From Prorocentrum cordatum (Eukaryota > Sar > Dinophyceae > Prorocentrales > Prorocentraceae): a stretch of 64,000 nucleotides of DNA. Numbering within the stretch: the stretch's first letter is position 1; each line of letters starts with the position of its first letter. Both the position numbers and the translations under genes were made by a program. The notes beneath the pieces were generated by a model. That model made no database searches, was not told the origin of the DNA, and saw only the letters and a program-made list of their open reading frames with translations. Location: NCBI GenBank assembly GCA_963575745.1, contig CAUYUJ010020159.1, positions 520,871 to 584,870 on the forward strand, written 5' to 3'. Shown here in pieces: positions 51,652-61,260 of the stretch.

Positions 51652-51848
51652 TGTGAATAGAACCCGTGTAATACCCTCATATATACTCCTTATCCTCACC
51701 TCTCCTGCGCCTGGCCGTTTGGGCTCAGGTATTGGGACAGATCGATCAGACCTTTGATCGTGCAGGGGGGAAAGACATCCATCTATCCCTCCTTCCCTCT
51801 ACCAGCGGATCAGGGGGTCTGTACCCTTGTACTTCAACCCCATACACA
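51652..51848 (+). repeat. 3' LTR
   Basis: 197 bp. Same ends and length as the 5' LTR, five substitutions by eye, no indels. Confidence 0.95.
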
Positions 51849-51853
51849 GCGAG
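51849..51853. repeat. Target-site duplication GCGAG, right
   Basis: Immediately after the CA end of the 3' LTR. Identical to 33,803-33,807. Confidence 0.95.
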
Positions 51854-51985
51854 ATCCCCCAGTGGTCTGTGCAGGCCAGGACGCGCATCATCACCATGTT
51901 CACTGCCACGTCCGACAGCGCAGGCGCCGCTGAGGTTCGCTCGCATACAGCGGCGTGCCCGAGTCCAAAACATGTTGGTTCGAGT
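51854..51985 (+). pseudogene. Exon-like segment split by the LTR element (right half)
   Basis: Continues the frame of 33,735-33,807: IPQWSVQARTRIITMFTATS, then DSAGAAEVRSHTAAC. Protein character fades after about 51,985, where composite repeat sequence begins. See the left half. Confidence 0.4.
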
Positions 51986-52042
51986 CGCGGTGGCAACGCA
52001 ATTCAGCTCTCCGACGCTCTCGATTTCCCAGCGGGGTGGAAA

Positions 52043-52868
52043 CATGATCGACCCACGAACCCGGAAAGGAATACAGAAATGTAACGCATGGCAATGTTTC
52101 CAAAGACGCCTGATTGGGTGACGGGCAAATGCAATGCTGATTGTATCGATCTTGATGTACCGTGCCGAGGGCTGTGCTGTGCTGCGCCGTGCTGAATTGC
52201 GATGTGCCATGCCGCGGTTGTGCTCTATAGCGTCGTGGACCGAGTGTTCCTTTGCATCCGAGTCCTGACCGAACTGATCTGGATCTTAAGCTCGAGCGGC
52301 CTGAACACATAGTATCTGCCGCAGAGCTAATTGACAGGGGGGCATGCCAGGAGGACGCGCCGCGAAACGTCCCAAGGGACGCGCCAGGGGACGTGCCAGG
52401 GGACGTGCCATGGGGTCGCACCGTAGGACGTGCCAAGGGGACGCGCTACGGAACGTGCCAATGGATGTGCCCCGCGACGTGCCAGGCGGACTCGCCAAGG
52501 GACGCCCCACGGAACGTGTCAAGGAACGTGCCAGGTTGCAATGCTGATTGTATCGATCTTGATGTACCGTGCCGAAGGTCTGTGCTGTGCTGCACCGTGC
52601 TGAATTGCGATGTGCCATGCCGCGGTTGTGCTCTATAGCGTCGTGGATCGAGTCCTCCTTTGCATCCGAGTCCTGACCGAACTGATCTGGATCTTAAGCT
52701 CGAGCTGCCTGAACACATAGTATCTGCCGCCGAGCTAATTGACAGGGGGACATGCCAGGAGGACGCGCCGCGGAACGTCTCAAGGGACGCGCCAGGCGAC
52801 ATGCCAGGGGACGTGCCATGGGGACGCACCGCGGGACGTGCCAAGGGGACGCGCTACGGAACGTGCTG
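52043..52868. repeat. Composite dispersed repeat, copy 2, two tandem 5' blocks of about 410 bp
   Basis: AACATGATCGACCCACGAAC at 52,042, then GCAATGCTGATTGTATCGAT at about 52,131 and again at 52,539. Each unit carries CTGTGC repeats, GTCCTGACCGAACTGATCTG, and a run of GACGTGCCA/GGGACGCG. Confidence 0.92.
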
Positions 52869-53628
52869 GGACAAGCGTTTCGCTCGAGACATCCTGTCAA
52901 AATCCTCATTCTAGACATCCGCCTGAGCGACCTGGACACGTGAAAACAAACGTTTCGCTCAACACATCCTCAACACATTCTCATGCTAGACATCCGCCTG
53001 GGCGAACTGGACACGTGAAAACAAGTAGTTCGCTCGAGACATCCTCAACACATCTTCATGTGAGACGTCCGCCTGGGTGACCTGGGCACGTGAAAACAAG
53101 CGTTTCGCTCGAGACGTTTTCAACACCTCCTCATTCTAGACATCCGCCTTGGCGACCTGTACACGTGAAAGCAAACGTCTCGCTCGAGACATCCTCAACA
53201 CATCTTCATGTTAGACATCCGCCTGGGCGACCTGGACACGTGAAAACAAGCGTATCTCTCGAGACATTCTCAACACATCCTCATGCTAGGCATCATCCGC
53301 AAACAAGCATCTCGATCGAGACATCCTCATCACCTCCTCATTCTAGACATCCGCCTGGGCGACGAGGACGCGTGAAACCAAGCGTCTCGCTCGCGACACA
53401 TCCTCAACAAATCCTGGCGCTTGACCTCTGCCTGGGCAACCTGGAGGCGTGAAACCAAGCGTCTCGCTCGAGACATCCTCAAGACCTGGGCACGTGAAAC
53501 CAAGCATTTCACTTGAGAGATCCTCTACATTCTGGTCCCCAGGAGAGGACAATCCATAACACAAAACAAGCGTTTCGCTCGAGACATCCTCACGAAATTC
53601 TGAAAAACAAGCGTTTCGCCAGGGACAT
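52869..53628. repeat. 71-bp minisatellite, copy 2, about 10 units
   Basis: ACAAGCGTTTCGCTCGAGAC, ATCCTCAACACATCCTCATG, CTAGACATCCGCCTGGGCGA and CCTGGACACGTGAAA repeated. CGTCTCGCTCGAGACATCCT variants are near-palindromes, and GCATCTCGATCGAGAC occurs at about 53,306. Confidence 0.94.
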
Positions 53629-53760
53629 CCTCAAAAATAATTCCGCTGGTCCACCTCGACCTCGATATTTATCAGGGAATAATTCCGCCGGCCCACCTCA
53701 AGTCAGGTCTGGGGGTAAACATCTAAAAGAGAACCCTGGGCTGAAGCCCCTTCCGGGAAA
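53629..53760. repeat. Composite dispersed repeat, copy 2, 3' block
   Basis: Two AATAATTCCGC boxes around CTCGATATTTATCAGGG, then GGTAAACATCTAAAAGAGAA and CCCTTCCGGGAA. Matches 28,300 and 58,746. Confidence 0.92.
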
Positions 53761-53790
53761 AGTTGAGAGCAGAAACACCCCCCCGTCTGG

Positions 53791-54036
53791 TGATCGTTTT
53801 TGTTATTCATTGTTTTGCCGACCGGCGCAGGCCCTCGCACCCCCCCTTAACCCCCCCCCATCCCTGGAGTGGATCTTGGCTGTTTTTGGCGCCTGTTTCG
53901 AGCAGGTGGAGTCTCCCTCATAGGACGCACTGTCGCAAACAGTCGCACTAAGCAGAGGTCCAGAGCCAGACCCCCCCCCTCCCCCCCTTTCCGCCCAATG
54001 TCGAAACGCCGAACAAAAGAACGCTCACCTGCATAT
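53791..54036. repeat. Dispersed 245-bp repeat, copy 2
   Basis: Pairs with 32,191-32,440: CATAGGACGCACTGTCGCAA, CAGTCGCACTAAGCAGAGGT and C-runs in the same order. Confidence 0.9.
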
Positions 54037-54048
54037 GTGCGAAGATTA

Positions 54049-54534
54049 CTGCGCTTCGCGAGTCGCGGTCTGGGACAGAGCAGCCGCCCTCCCCCAAGGC
54101 GATGGCGCTGGGGTGCGGGGGCGCGACCACGAGGTGCTGGTCAGCTGTTCCTGGGGCGCTCGGAGGAGGCTGCGAAGGTTCTCGCACGGCGCGGGCAGGA
54201 TTCTGGCACGGCGCTGGTGGTCCCGTCAGCTCCTGACGGAAGTCTGGTGGCACTGACTCCGGAAAGCCCTTGGGGGGTCCAGTCGTCTCTGGCATCTTGT
54301 AGAAAGAACAAGCAAAAGAGAAGTCGGTCCTGGGATCTCTCAGGAAGCGCTGAGAAGCCTCACCCCTTTCTGAGACCGGTTCCGGACAGCTCTTTCCCAG
54401 GTGAAGCTGCGTCCCGTGGCAGTTTTCGGACGCCAGCCCGAACTTCTGGGCGAAAAGACGTCAGAGTGACCCTTCGCCGGAGTGACCTTTGGTGCTGGCC
54501 CAAAGGGCGTTGGGAGATTGTTATCTTGGAATGA
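54049..54534 (+). CDS. Uncharacterised frame, possible gene fragment
   Basis: From about 54,130 one frame reads LFLGRSEEAAKVLARRGQDS, SAPDGSLVALTPESPWGVQS, a basic KNKQKRSRSWDLSG and RSDLWCWPKGRWEIVILE, ending in TGA at 54,532-54,534. Mixed composition suggests a protein fragment, perhaps of a retroelement because it follows the same composite repeat that precedes the LINE ORF at 58,893. No start codon or family is certain. Confidence 0.35.
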   Translation: MRFASRGLGQSSRPPPRRWRWGAGARPRGAGQLFLGRSEEAAKVLARRGQDSGTALVVPSAPDGSLVALTPESPWGVQSSLASCRKNKQKRSRSWDLSGSAEKPHPFLRPVPDSSFPGEAASRGSFRTPARTSGRKDVRVTLRRSDLWCWPKGRWEIVILE

Positions 54535-54737
54535 GCTTGACCTCGCGTCGGCACCCGCATCGCGCTATCACGCTCGCATCTGAGCGCGCCAGGTTTGGGC
54601 CCACCCCTTGCAATCGACAGCAACGCATACGCGTCGAACCCTACAGTTTGCATTGGTTACCCGAGGGGGAGCCCGTCGACCAGACGGTGCGTTTTCCGCC
54701 CCAGGACCAGTCCCGAATCCCAGCCCAAATCCCAAAA

Positions 54738-54803
54738 CGTCGTCCGGCTTGAATATCTTTGAATATCTTTGGATATCTTCGAATATCTTTGAATGTCTTT
54801 GAA
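54738..54803. repeat. 12-bp repeat GAATATCTTTGA
   Basis: Five copies of GAATATCTTTG with small changes. Confidence 0.9.
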
Positions 54804-55559
54804 TATGTTCTTTTTCGAACCAATGGGGATCTTTATTATTATAATTCACCCAAATATATTCAAACATATTCCGGGCTCTCGGATGGGGCCGGTTTTGGCC
54901 ATGGCGCCGGGCCTGGTCGGACGTCATCGCGATGCAGCCCGGCAGTGCCTGACCTCATCGCGGTGGCCCCCGGCAGCGTCTGCTTTCGCAGGCCCTTCGA
55001 AGTGCCATTCGGGGCGCTCGAATTCACGCGGCGGAATTCCGCGGTTGCCCGCTGGCGCAAAACAATTTTTTTCGAGTGGCACCCCGCCGATCGTTGATGC
55101 GGCGCGGCAACGCCGGCTTGCGCGATTGCGTTGGGCCCCTACGGGCGCCCCTGAAACCGCGCACCAAAGGTCAGTTTAGCCTAGGGTCATTCCTACGTGT
55201 AGTGTTTAGGTGGTTCATGGTTGCTGGTAAGGCTCTGGTGCGATGTTGGTTAGGTACTGGTGCAGTGCTGGCGCTGTGCTGGTGGGTTGTTTGCGGTCGG
55301 ACGCAGTTCTTGAAGGGTTAAAAGCAGCAGCGGCGTTGGTAGATCATTCTCTCAAGGGCTTCGCCCCCTGCCGCCGGCCCCCTGTCTCGGATAATGGGCT
55401 ATGCAAGAGCTGAATCATGAGGCCTCGGCGCCGCCGTGAAGCAGCATCGGCAAGAGAAGTGGAGATTCTGAAGATATTGTTGAACTCAATGTTGCTTTTT
55501 GAACCTGCCCCCGTATGATGTGCACTGAGGTTTCCCACAGAGTTTCACAAATGTAGTAA
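54804..55559. other. No confident gene
   Basis: A plus-strand frame at about 54,960-55,097 (RPFEVPFGALEFTRRNSAVA) is protein-like but short. (GGTGCTGG)-type repeats lie at 55,205-55,300. Nothing else. Confidence 0.35.
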
Positions 55560-56045
55560 ATACCATTGGTTTTTCGACCCTGACTCCGCCGATCTGCGTG
55601 AGGGGTGCCGCCGAATTTCAGACATGTGGCAAATCCCATTGGTTGTTCGACCCTGACTCCGCCGATCTGCGTGAGGGGTGCCGCCGGATTCCAGAAATGT
55701 GGCAAATCCTATAGGTTGTTCGACCCTGACTCCGCCGATCTGCGTGAGGGGTGCCGCCGGATTTCAGAAATGTGGCAAATCCCATTGGTTTTTCGATCTT
55801 GACTCCGCCGACTTGCGTGAGGGGTGCCGCCGAATTTCAAAAATGTGGCAAATCCCATTGGTTTTTCGATCCTGACTCCGCCGACTTGCGTGAGGGGTGC
55901 CGCCGAATTTCAAACATGAAATATAACCCATTGGTTTTTCGACCCTGACTCCGCCGATCTGCGTGAGGGGTGCCGCCGAATTTCAAAAACGAAATATACC
56001 CCATTGGTTGTTCGACCCTGACTCCGCCGATTTGCGTGATGGGTG
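55560..56045. repeat. 73-bp minisatellite, about 7 copies
   Basis: Unit contains CCATTGGTTTTTCGACCCTG, ACTCCGCCGATCTGCGTGAG and GGGTGCCGCCGAATTTCA. The period is 73, so each copy shifts frame. Confidence 0.96.
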
Positions 56046-57000
56046 TGAAGTTCGAGACCCCCAGAAATTCGGAGACCCCTCCCAGGAGACGCTAACCAGC
56101 CTGATTTTCGGCTCCCCCCCCTCGTGCTCTATAACAAGGAACAGTAAGCAATATAAAGCAATTTTGTAACAGTGGGAACTGGAGTTGGAACTGGCGCAGG
56201 GAACAGCAAACCCTCGTCCTACAGCCTGGTGGCCCCACAAGGGGGCCGGCGGATTAGTCGAAAACCAGGCTGAACCCTCCTTGTTCTAGCCAGCTTGATC
56301 ATGAATTTTGTTTGGGTTTAATCGGGCTTTGTGGCTTTGTTGTTCGGCCTGAGAGTTTGTAACACGGACCCCCCCATTTATTTCCCATGAGTTGACTATG
56401 AATTTGCGGGAGCGGGACTCGTAATGTGCTGGCGAGAGCTGGTGGGTGGGGCGCTGTTGGGGGGCGGGCTGGCGGGTGGTGGTAAGGCCTAGGTCTGGAG
56501 CCTGCATCGTGTTGGTAAGGTATTGGCACGGTGCCGCCTGGGTTATGATGGGGTGCTGGTGGGGCGCCAGCGGTTCCAGGTGGAGACTTGGCGAGCTGGA
56601 GCGCTGGTTTGGTCCTGGCAGGTGCTGGTGAGGTGCAAGTGGGCTGGCACAGCGCTGCAAGGGTGCTAGCCTGGTGGCCAGGGGCTCATGGGTTGGGGAG
56701 GCCAAGAGGGGCGGGGGAGGCAAGGGGATGACGGAGAAGCGACGGGCCGATGAGGGGGGGGAGGATAAGCACGACAGCGTTTTTGTTGCACTCCCGCGCG
56801 ATAGCGGGCGTTATTGGGGGGAGGAGGGCGGTTGGCAGGTAACGTCACGTTTCGCGCCCGCGCCGTCTGGGAACGTGTAGGAATTACCAAAACCAGCTCG
56901 GATGCCAGCACGACTCGTGACGCTACCTGGGGGGAGGGTGGGAGAGGGGCGGCCGGGGCGAGGAGCGGCCGCTCTCGCGGAAAGCACGCAAACGCTCTCC
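56046..57000. other. No supported gene
   Basis: Mixed sequence. (GGTGCTGGTG)-like repeats at 56,420-56,680, G-rich after 56,690. Confidence 0.4.
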
Positions 57001-57153
57001 AGGAGGAGGAGGAGGAGGAGGAGGAGGAGGAGGAGGAGGAGGAGGAGGAGGGGGAGGGGGAGGAGGAGAGGAGGAGGAGGAGGAGGAGGAGGAGGAGGAG
57101 GAGGAGAGAGGAGAAAAGGAGGAGGAGGAGGAGGAGGAGGAGGAGGAGGAGGT
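57001..57153. repeat. (GAG)n microsatellite
   Basis: Near-pure GAG/GGA for about 150 bp. Confidence 0.97.
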
Positions 57154-57175
57154 CCGTAACCTTTTTTGGCTCAAC
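57154..57175 (+). other. Degenerate dinoflagellate spliced-leader (DinoSL) relic
   Basis: CCGTAACCTTTTTTGGCTCAAC compared with the known leader CCGTAGCCATTTTGGCTCAAG: 18 of 21 leader bases match, allowing one inserted T. Leader relics of this kind mark genes that were reverse-transcribed from trans-spliced mRNA and reinserted. Confidence 0.5.
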
Positions 57176-57189
57176 TACGAAACCGTGCC

Positions 57190-57405
57190 ATGCGGCTTCT
57201 TGCTTCCCTGCAGCCGAGGGGCTGGCTCGAGGCGAGCTGCCCTCAGCAGGCTTCCGATATCAGAATCTCCACGGTGGTCCCTCGTGCGGTCGTGGATTCC
57301 TTTGCTCGAGACGGGTCGCTTTCGTCATTAGTCCCTCCGTTCAGCATCAGTGCGATGTCGGAGGCACCTTGGCGCCAAAGTGCTGGTGTGCGGGAAAAAA
57401 CATGA
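57190..57405 (+). CDS. Small frame behind the spliced-leader relic
   Basis: First ATG 15 bases after the leader relic. 71 codons: MRLLASLQPRGWLEASCPQQ, ISTVVPRAVVDSFARDGSLS, ending WRQSAGVREKT with TGA at 57,403-57,405, just where the composite repeat begins. If the leader relic is real this would be the retroposed coding sequence or its 5' remnant. Not recognised. A chance frame cannot be excluded. Confidence 0.3.
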   Translation: MRLLASLQPRGWLEASCPQQASDIRISTVVPRAVVDSFARDGSLSSLVPPFSISAMSEAPWRQSAGVREKT

Positions 57406-58320
57406 TCGACCCACGAACCCGGAAAGGAATATAGAAATGTAAGGCTTGGCAACGTTTCAAAGACACCTGATTGGGCGACGGGCAAATGCAACGCTGATTG
57501 TATCGTACCGTGCCGAGGCCTGTGCTGTGCTTCGCCGTGCCGATGCTGAACTGCGATGTGCCATGCCGCGAATGTGCTCTGTAGCGTTGTGGATCGAGTC
57601 CTCCTTTGCACCCGAGTCCTGACCGAATTGATCTGGATCTTAAGCTCGAGCTGCCTCAGCACATAGTGGCTGCCCCAGAGCTAGTGGACAGAGGAACATG
57701 CCAGGAGGACGCGCCGCGGAACGTCTCAAGGGACGCGCCAGGCGACGTGCCAAGGGACGTGCCACGGGGACGCACCGCGGGACGTGCCGAGGGGACGCGC
57801 TACGGAAAGCGCCAATGGACGTGACTCGCCACAGGACGCGCCACGGAACGTGCCAGGTTGCAATGCTGATTGTATCGATCTTGATGTACCGTGCCGAGGC
57901 CTGTGCTGTGCTGCGCCGTGCTGAACTGCGATGTGCCATGCTGCGATTGTGCTCTATGGCGTTGTGGATCGAGTCCTCCTTTGCACCCGAGTCCTGACCG
58001 AACTGATATGGATCTTAAGTTCGAGCTGCCTCAGCACATAGTAGCTGCCCCAGAGCTAATGGACAAGGGGACATGCCAGGAAGACGCGCCGCGGAACGTC
58101 CCAAGGGACGCGCCAGGCGACGTGCCAGGGGACGTGCCACGGGGACGCACCGCGGGGCGTGCCGAGGGGACGCGCTACGGAACGTGCCAATGGACGTGCA
58201 CCGCGCGACGTGCCAGGGGACTCGCCACGGGACGCTCCGCGGAACGTGCCAGGCAACATGCCAGACTGCAATGCTAGGGGTATCGATATTGATGTACCGT
58301 GCCGAGGGCTGTGCTGTGCC
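57399..58320. repeat. Composite dispersed repeat, copy 3, tandem 5' blocks
   Basis: AACATGATCGACCCACGAAC at 57,399, then unit starts near 57,488, 57,858 and 58,268 (370 and 410 bp apart). Same internal order as copy 2. Confidence 0.92.
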
Positions 58321-58745
58321 TGGGCGACCTGGACACGTGAAAACACGCGTTTCGCTCAAGACGTTCTCGGCACATCCTCATGCTAGACATCCGCCAAGGC
58401 AACCTGGACACGTGCAAACAAGCGTCTCGATCGAGACTTTCTCGACACATCCTCATGCTAGACATCCGCCTGGGCGACGAGGACGCGTGAAAACAAGCCT
58501 CTGGTTCGAGACATCCTCAACACATCCTCATGCTAGACATCTGTCTGGGCAACCTGGAGGCGTGAAACCAAGCGTCTCGCTCGAGACATCCTCGAGACCT
58601 GGGCACGTGAAAAAAAGCATTCCACTTGAGAGATCCTCTGAATTCAGGTCCCCAGGAGAGGACAAGCTATACCACAAAACAAGCGTTTCGCCCGGGACAT
58701 CCTCAACAAAATCTGAAACAAACAAGCGTCTCGCTAGGGACATCC
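58321..58745. repeat. 71-bp minisatellite, copy 3, about 6 units
   Basis: Same unit as at 52,869. Contains the perfect palindrome GTCTCGATCGAGAC near 58,423. Confidence 0.93.
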
Positions 58746-58875
58746 TCAAACATAATTCCGCCGGCCCACCTCGACCTCGATATTTATCAGGGAATAAATC
58801 CGCCGGCCCACCTCAAGTCAGGTCCGGGGGTAAACAGTTAAAAGAGAACCCTGGGCCTGCGCCCTTGCCGGGAAC
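58746..58875. repeat. Composite dispersed repeat, copy 3, 3' block
   Basis: Two AATAATTCCGCC/AATAAATCCGCC boxes and GGTAAACAGTTAAAAGAGAA, then CCCTTGCCGGGAACACATTC. The LINE ORF starts 18 bases later. Confidence 0.92.
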
Positions 58876-58892
58876 ACATTCAAGATGCACCA

Positions 58893-59837
58893 TTGCAAGC
58901 ATTGCCGAAGGCAGTGTTCGGCAGGGACAAGGGCGACGACCACAAGCACGACGGGGCCAAGGGCACCAAGGACAAAGGCCTTCTCCGTCGGCCTCCTATT
59001 GCTCTTGGCGGTGTGGCTCCTCCTGGCGCTCTGCCGTCTGTGGACAAGATTTCAGGCGAGGAGCTCCAGCAGCTCATCGACCTCGCCCGCAAGTCTGGCA
59101 AGCAGTACGAGTTGACCTACAAGTCCTCCCTGCCCAAGCCGCCCGAGCCCGCCAAGGTCCGCGCTGATCGGTACGGCCAGGAGGTCAAGAGGCTCGAGCA
59201 CCAGCTGGATGACCAGGTCGAACAGCTTGCTGCGATCCAGGCCAAGCTTGAGATGCAGCGCGCCAAGGTCGAGGAGACCAAGGGGCGCTTGGCGGAGGCG
59301 GACTCCCATTCTGTACACCAAGGCCGTCCCGAAGGTGTTGCTGGCAAGGGGGTTGCCGCCATCAACCTCGCGGAGGTGCTCGACGGGCAAGCCTCCATCT
59401 CCTTCAGCGGGGCCTCCACGATGTTCGGCTTGGCAGACTACGAGGACGTGGGCCCCGCCGACCTGAAGCAGGCCAAGAAGAGGGAGCTGCAGCTGTCCGA
59501 GGAGCTCACCAAGTTGGCCCACGAACTGTTCAGAGCGGCCCGCGACAAGGCGGAGAAACTCAAGGCCGAGCACGAGCAGGTCAAGAAACGCCTCCAGGTC
59601 AAGAAGGGGAAGAAGCAGGAGGGCGAAGACAACAGCGGGGGAGCCAGGTCCAACGGCCCGGGGGCCGACCAGCCAGCTCCGCCGTCTTCTGAGCAGACTT
59701 CTTCGGTCGCGGGTGTCATCGGCATTGGCAAAGGCAAGGGCAAGGTCATCCGCGACCCGAGGTCCAAGACCAGCGAGCTCTTCGAGGCCACGGGCAAGGC
59801 CAAGTCGGAGGCGGCGGGCGCGCCGCAGTCGATTTAG
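58893..59837 (+). CDS. Coiled-coil protein, probable LINE ORF1-like
   Basis: ATG at 58,893, 314 codons, TAG at 59,835-59,837. An early basic region, then DKISGEELQQLIDLARKSGK, a long coiled coil (GQEVKRLEHQLDDQVEQLAA; AAIQAKLEMQRAKVEETKGR), a Gly/Ser-containing middle, a second coiled coil (RELQLSEELTKLAHELFRAA; DKAEKLKAEHEQVKKRLQVK) and a polar tail with GIGKGKGKVIRDPRSK. The architecture resembles the nucleic-acid-binding first protein of dinoflagellate LINEs (from memory). A different frame at the start reads MHHCKHCRRQC, a possible zinc knuckle. It is intact, unlike the downstream parts. Confidence 0.6.
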   Translation: MQALPKAVFGRDKGDDHKHDGAKGTKDKGLLRRPPIALGGVAPPGALPSVDKISGEELQQLIDLARKSGKQYELTYKSSLPKPPEPAKVRADRYGQEVKRLEHQLDDQVEQLAAIQAKLEMQRAKVEETKGRLAEADSHSVHQGRPEGVAGKGVAAINLAEVLDGQASISFSGASTMFGLADYEDVGPADLKQAKKRELQLSEELTKLAHELFRAARDKAEKLKAEHEQVKKRLQVKKGKKQEGEDNSGGARSNGPGADQPAPPSSEQTSSVAGVIGIGKGKGKVIRDPRSKTSELFEATGKAKSEAAGAPQSI

Positions 59838-60479
59838 CCAGCAGTTCGTCGAGTGCGTCGGCGTGGCTCCAGCCGGTGGCCCTCTCTTTCATGGAGCACG
59901 TCAGTTAACAGCATCGAGGCCAGGCTCATCTGCCCGTTCCTGGATTAGGAGAGGCTGGCCACTCCTCCCCGCTATTTGCTTCACCCAGTGTCGAAGAACA
60001 ACGTCCGTGCCACGATGAACGAGGACGTCGCGCAGGGTTTCCCGGTACCGTGGGAGCGAGCACGAGTCCCCCAGCTTCCTCATCGGTGAGTGAGGGCGCC
60101 GCTGCCATCATCAGTCTCAGGCACGGCGCGTGCACCTCGTCAAGGGGCCAGGCCCAAGGGGGCCAGGCTCCCACTGATTATTCCCCACATGTTTCGTGGG
60201 GTTATGGTTTTCTTCCCTGCCGCGGCGCACCCGCGTCTCCTCGCACCTCACTTCCTCCCTCTTCTTCCTCTCCTCACCCGCGCTCAACGCATGCACGGCA
60301 AGTACATGACACATGCGTCTACATACAGCCGCACGCATGCACGCATTCGCACACAACACACACACCATACAACGCTAGTGCGCGCCTGGCGTGTTCAATG
60401 CATCACACATCCACGACGTGTGCGCCACATAGTGGGCACCCGCATGAGACGCGTCCCGATATGGCCGCTATGCACGACG
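59838..60479. other. Spacer, no gene recognised
   Basis: Mixed sequence with a CACACA-rich stretch at 60,330-60,370. No convincing coding. Confidence 0.4.
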
Positions 60480-61260
60480 GTCGTCCAGGCATAGCAGGCG
60501 TGGCACTTCCTCGACACCAGAGGGGGTGCGCTGGTCGACGCCGCAGGGGGTGCGCTGGGGGTGGAGGCCCACCGCGGTCTCTATACGCGCCAATGTCGCA
60601 GGGCCTAGCAGGAGTGGCATTTCCTCGACGCCACAGGGGGTGCGCTGGGGGTGGGGGCCCACCGCGGTCTTTATACGCGCCAATGTCGCAGGGCCTAGCA
60701 GGCGTGGCATTGCCTCGACGCCACAGGGGGTGCGCTGGGGGTTGGGGCCCACCGCGGTCTCTATACGCGCCAATGTCGCAGGGCCTAGCAGGAGTGGCAT
60801 TTCCTCGACGCCACAGCGGGTGAGCTGGGGGTGGGGGCCCACCGCGGTTTTAATACGCGCCAATGTCGCAGGGCCTAGCAGGCGTGGCACGTCCTCGACG
60901 CCAAAAGGGGTGCGCTGGGGGTGGGGGGCCCACCGCGGTCTTTATGCGCGCCAGTGTCGCAGGGCCTAGCAGGCGTGGCATTGCCTCGACGCCACAGGTG
61001 GTGCGCTGGGGGTGGGGGCCCACCGCGGTCTTTATACGCGCCAATGTTGCAGGACCTAGCAGGCGCGGCATTTCCCCGACGCCACAGGGGGTGCGCTGGG
61101 GGTGGGGGCCCAGTGCGTTGCAGGCTCCCAGGGCGTGGCAGGCGTGGGATTTCCTCGCCGCCACAGGGGGTGCGCTGGGGTTTGGGGTCCTATGCGTTGC
61201 AGGCGGGCGTGGCAGGCGTGGCATTTCCTTGACGCCACAGGGGCTGCGTTGGGGGTGGGA
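60480..61260. repeat. 90-bp minisatellite, about 9 copies
   Basis: GGGCCTAGCAGG recurs at 60,601, 60,691, 60,781, 60,871 and 60,962. Unit contains GACGCCACAGGGGGTGCGCT, GGGGGCCCACCGCGGTC and ATACGCGCCAATGTCGCAGG. The period is divisible by three, hence long open frames on both strands. Unrelated to the 23.2-kb array. Confidence 0.96.

Larger units (their letters stand above)
33808..51848 (+). mobile_element. Complete 18.0-kb Ty1/copia-class LTR retrotransposon with extra 3' coding region
   Basis: Defined by two 197-bp direct LTRs that start TGTGAATAG and end ATACACA, flanked by the 5-bp duplication GCGAG. Internal order: primer site, Gag (coiled coil, three CCCH-type motifs), aspartic protease, integrase, reverse transcriptase, RNase H. 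Integrase before RT is diagnostic of copia. Then come about 8.3 kb of extra coding sequence. The two LTRs differ at 5 of 197 sites by eye. The coding region, about 5,650 codons long, has at least nine in-frame stops and about eight frameshifts, so this copy is degenerate. Typical copia elements are about 5-6 kb. LTRs this short on an 18-kb element are unusual. Confidence 0.95.

Noticed and set aside
51960-51990. GGTTCGAGTC resembling a tRNA T-arm
   Set aside because: No matching acceptor stem, D-arm or anticodon arm around it.
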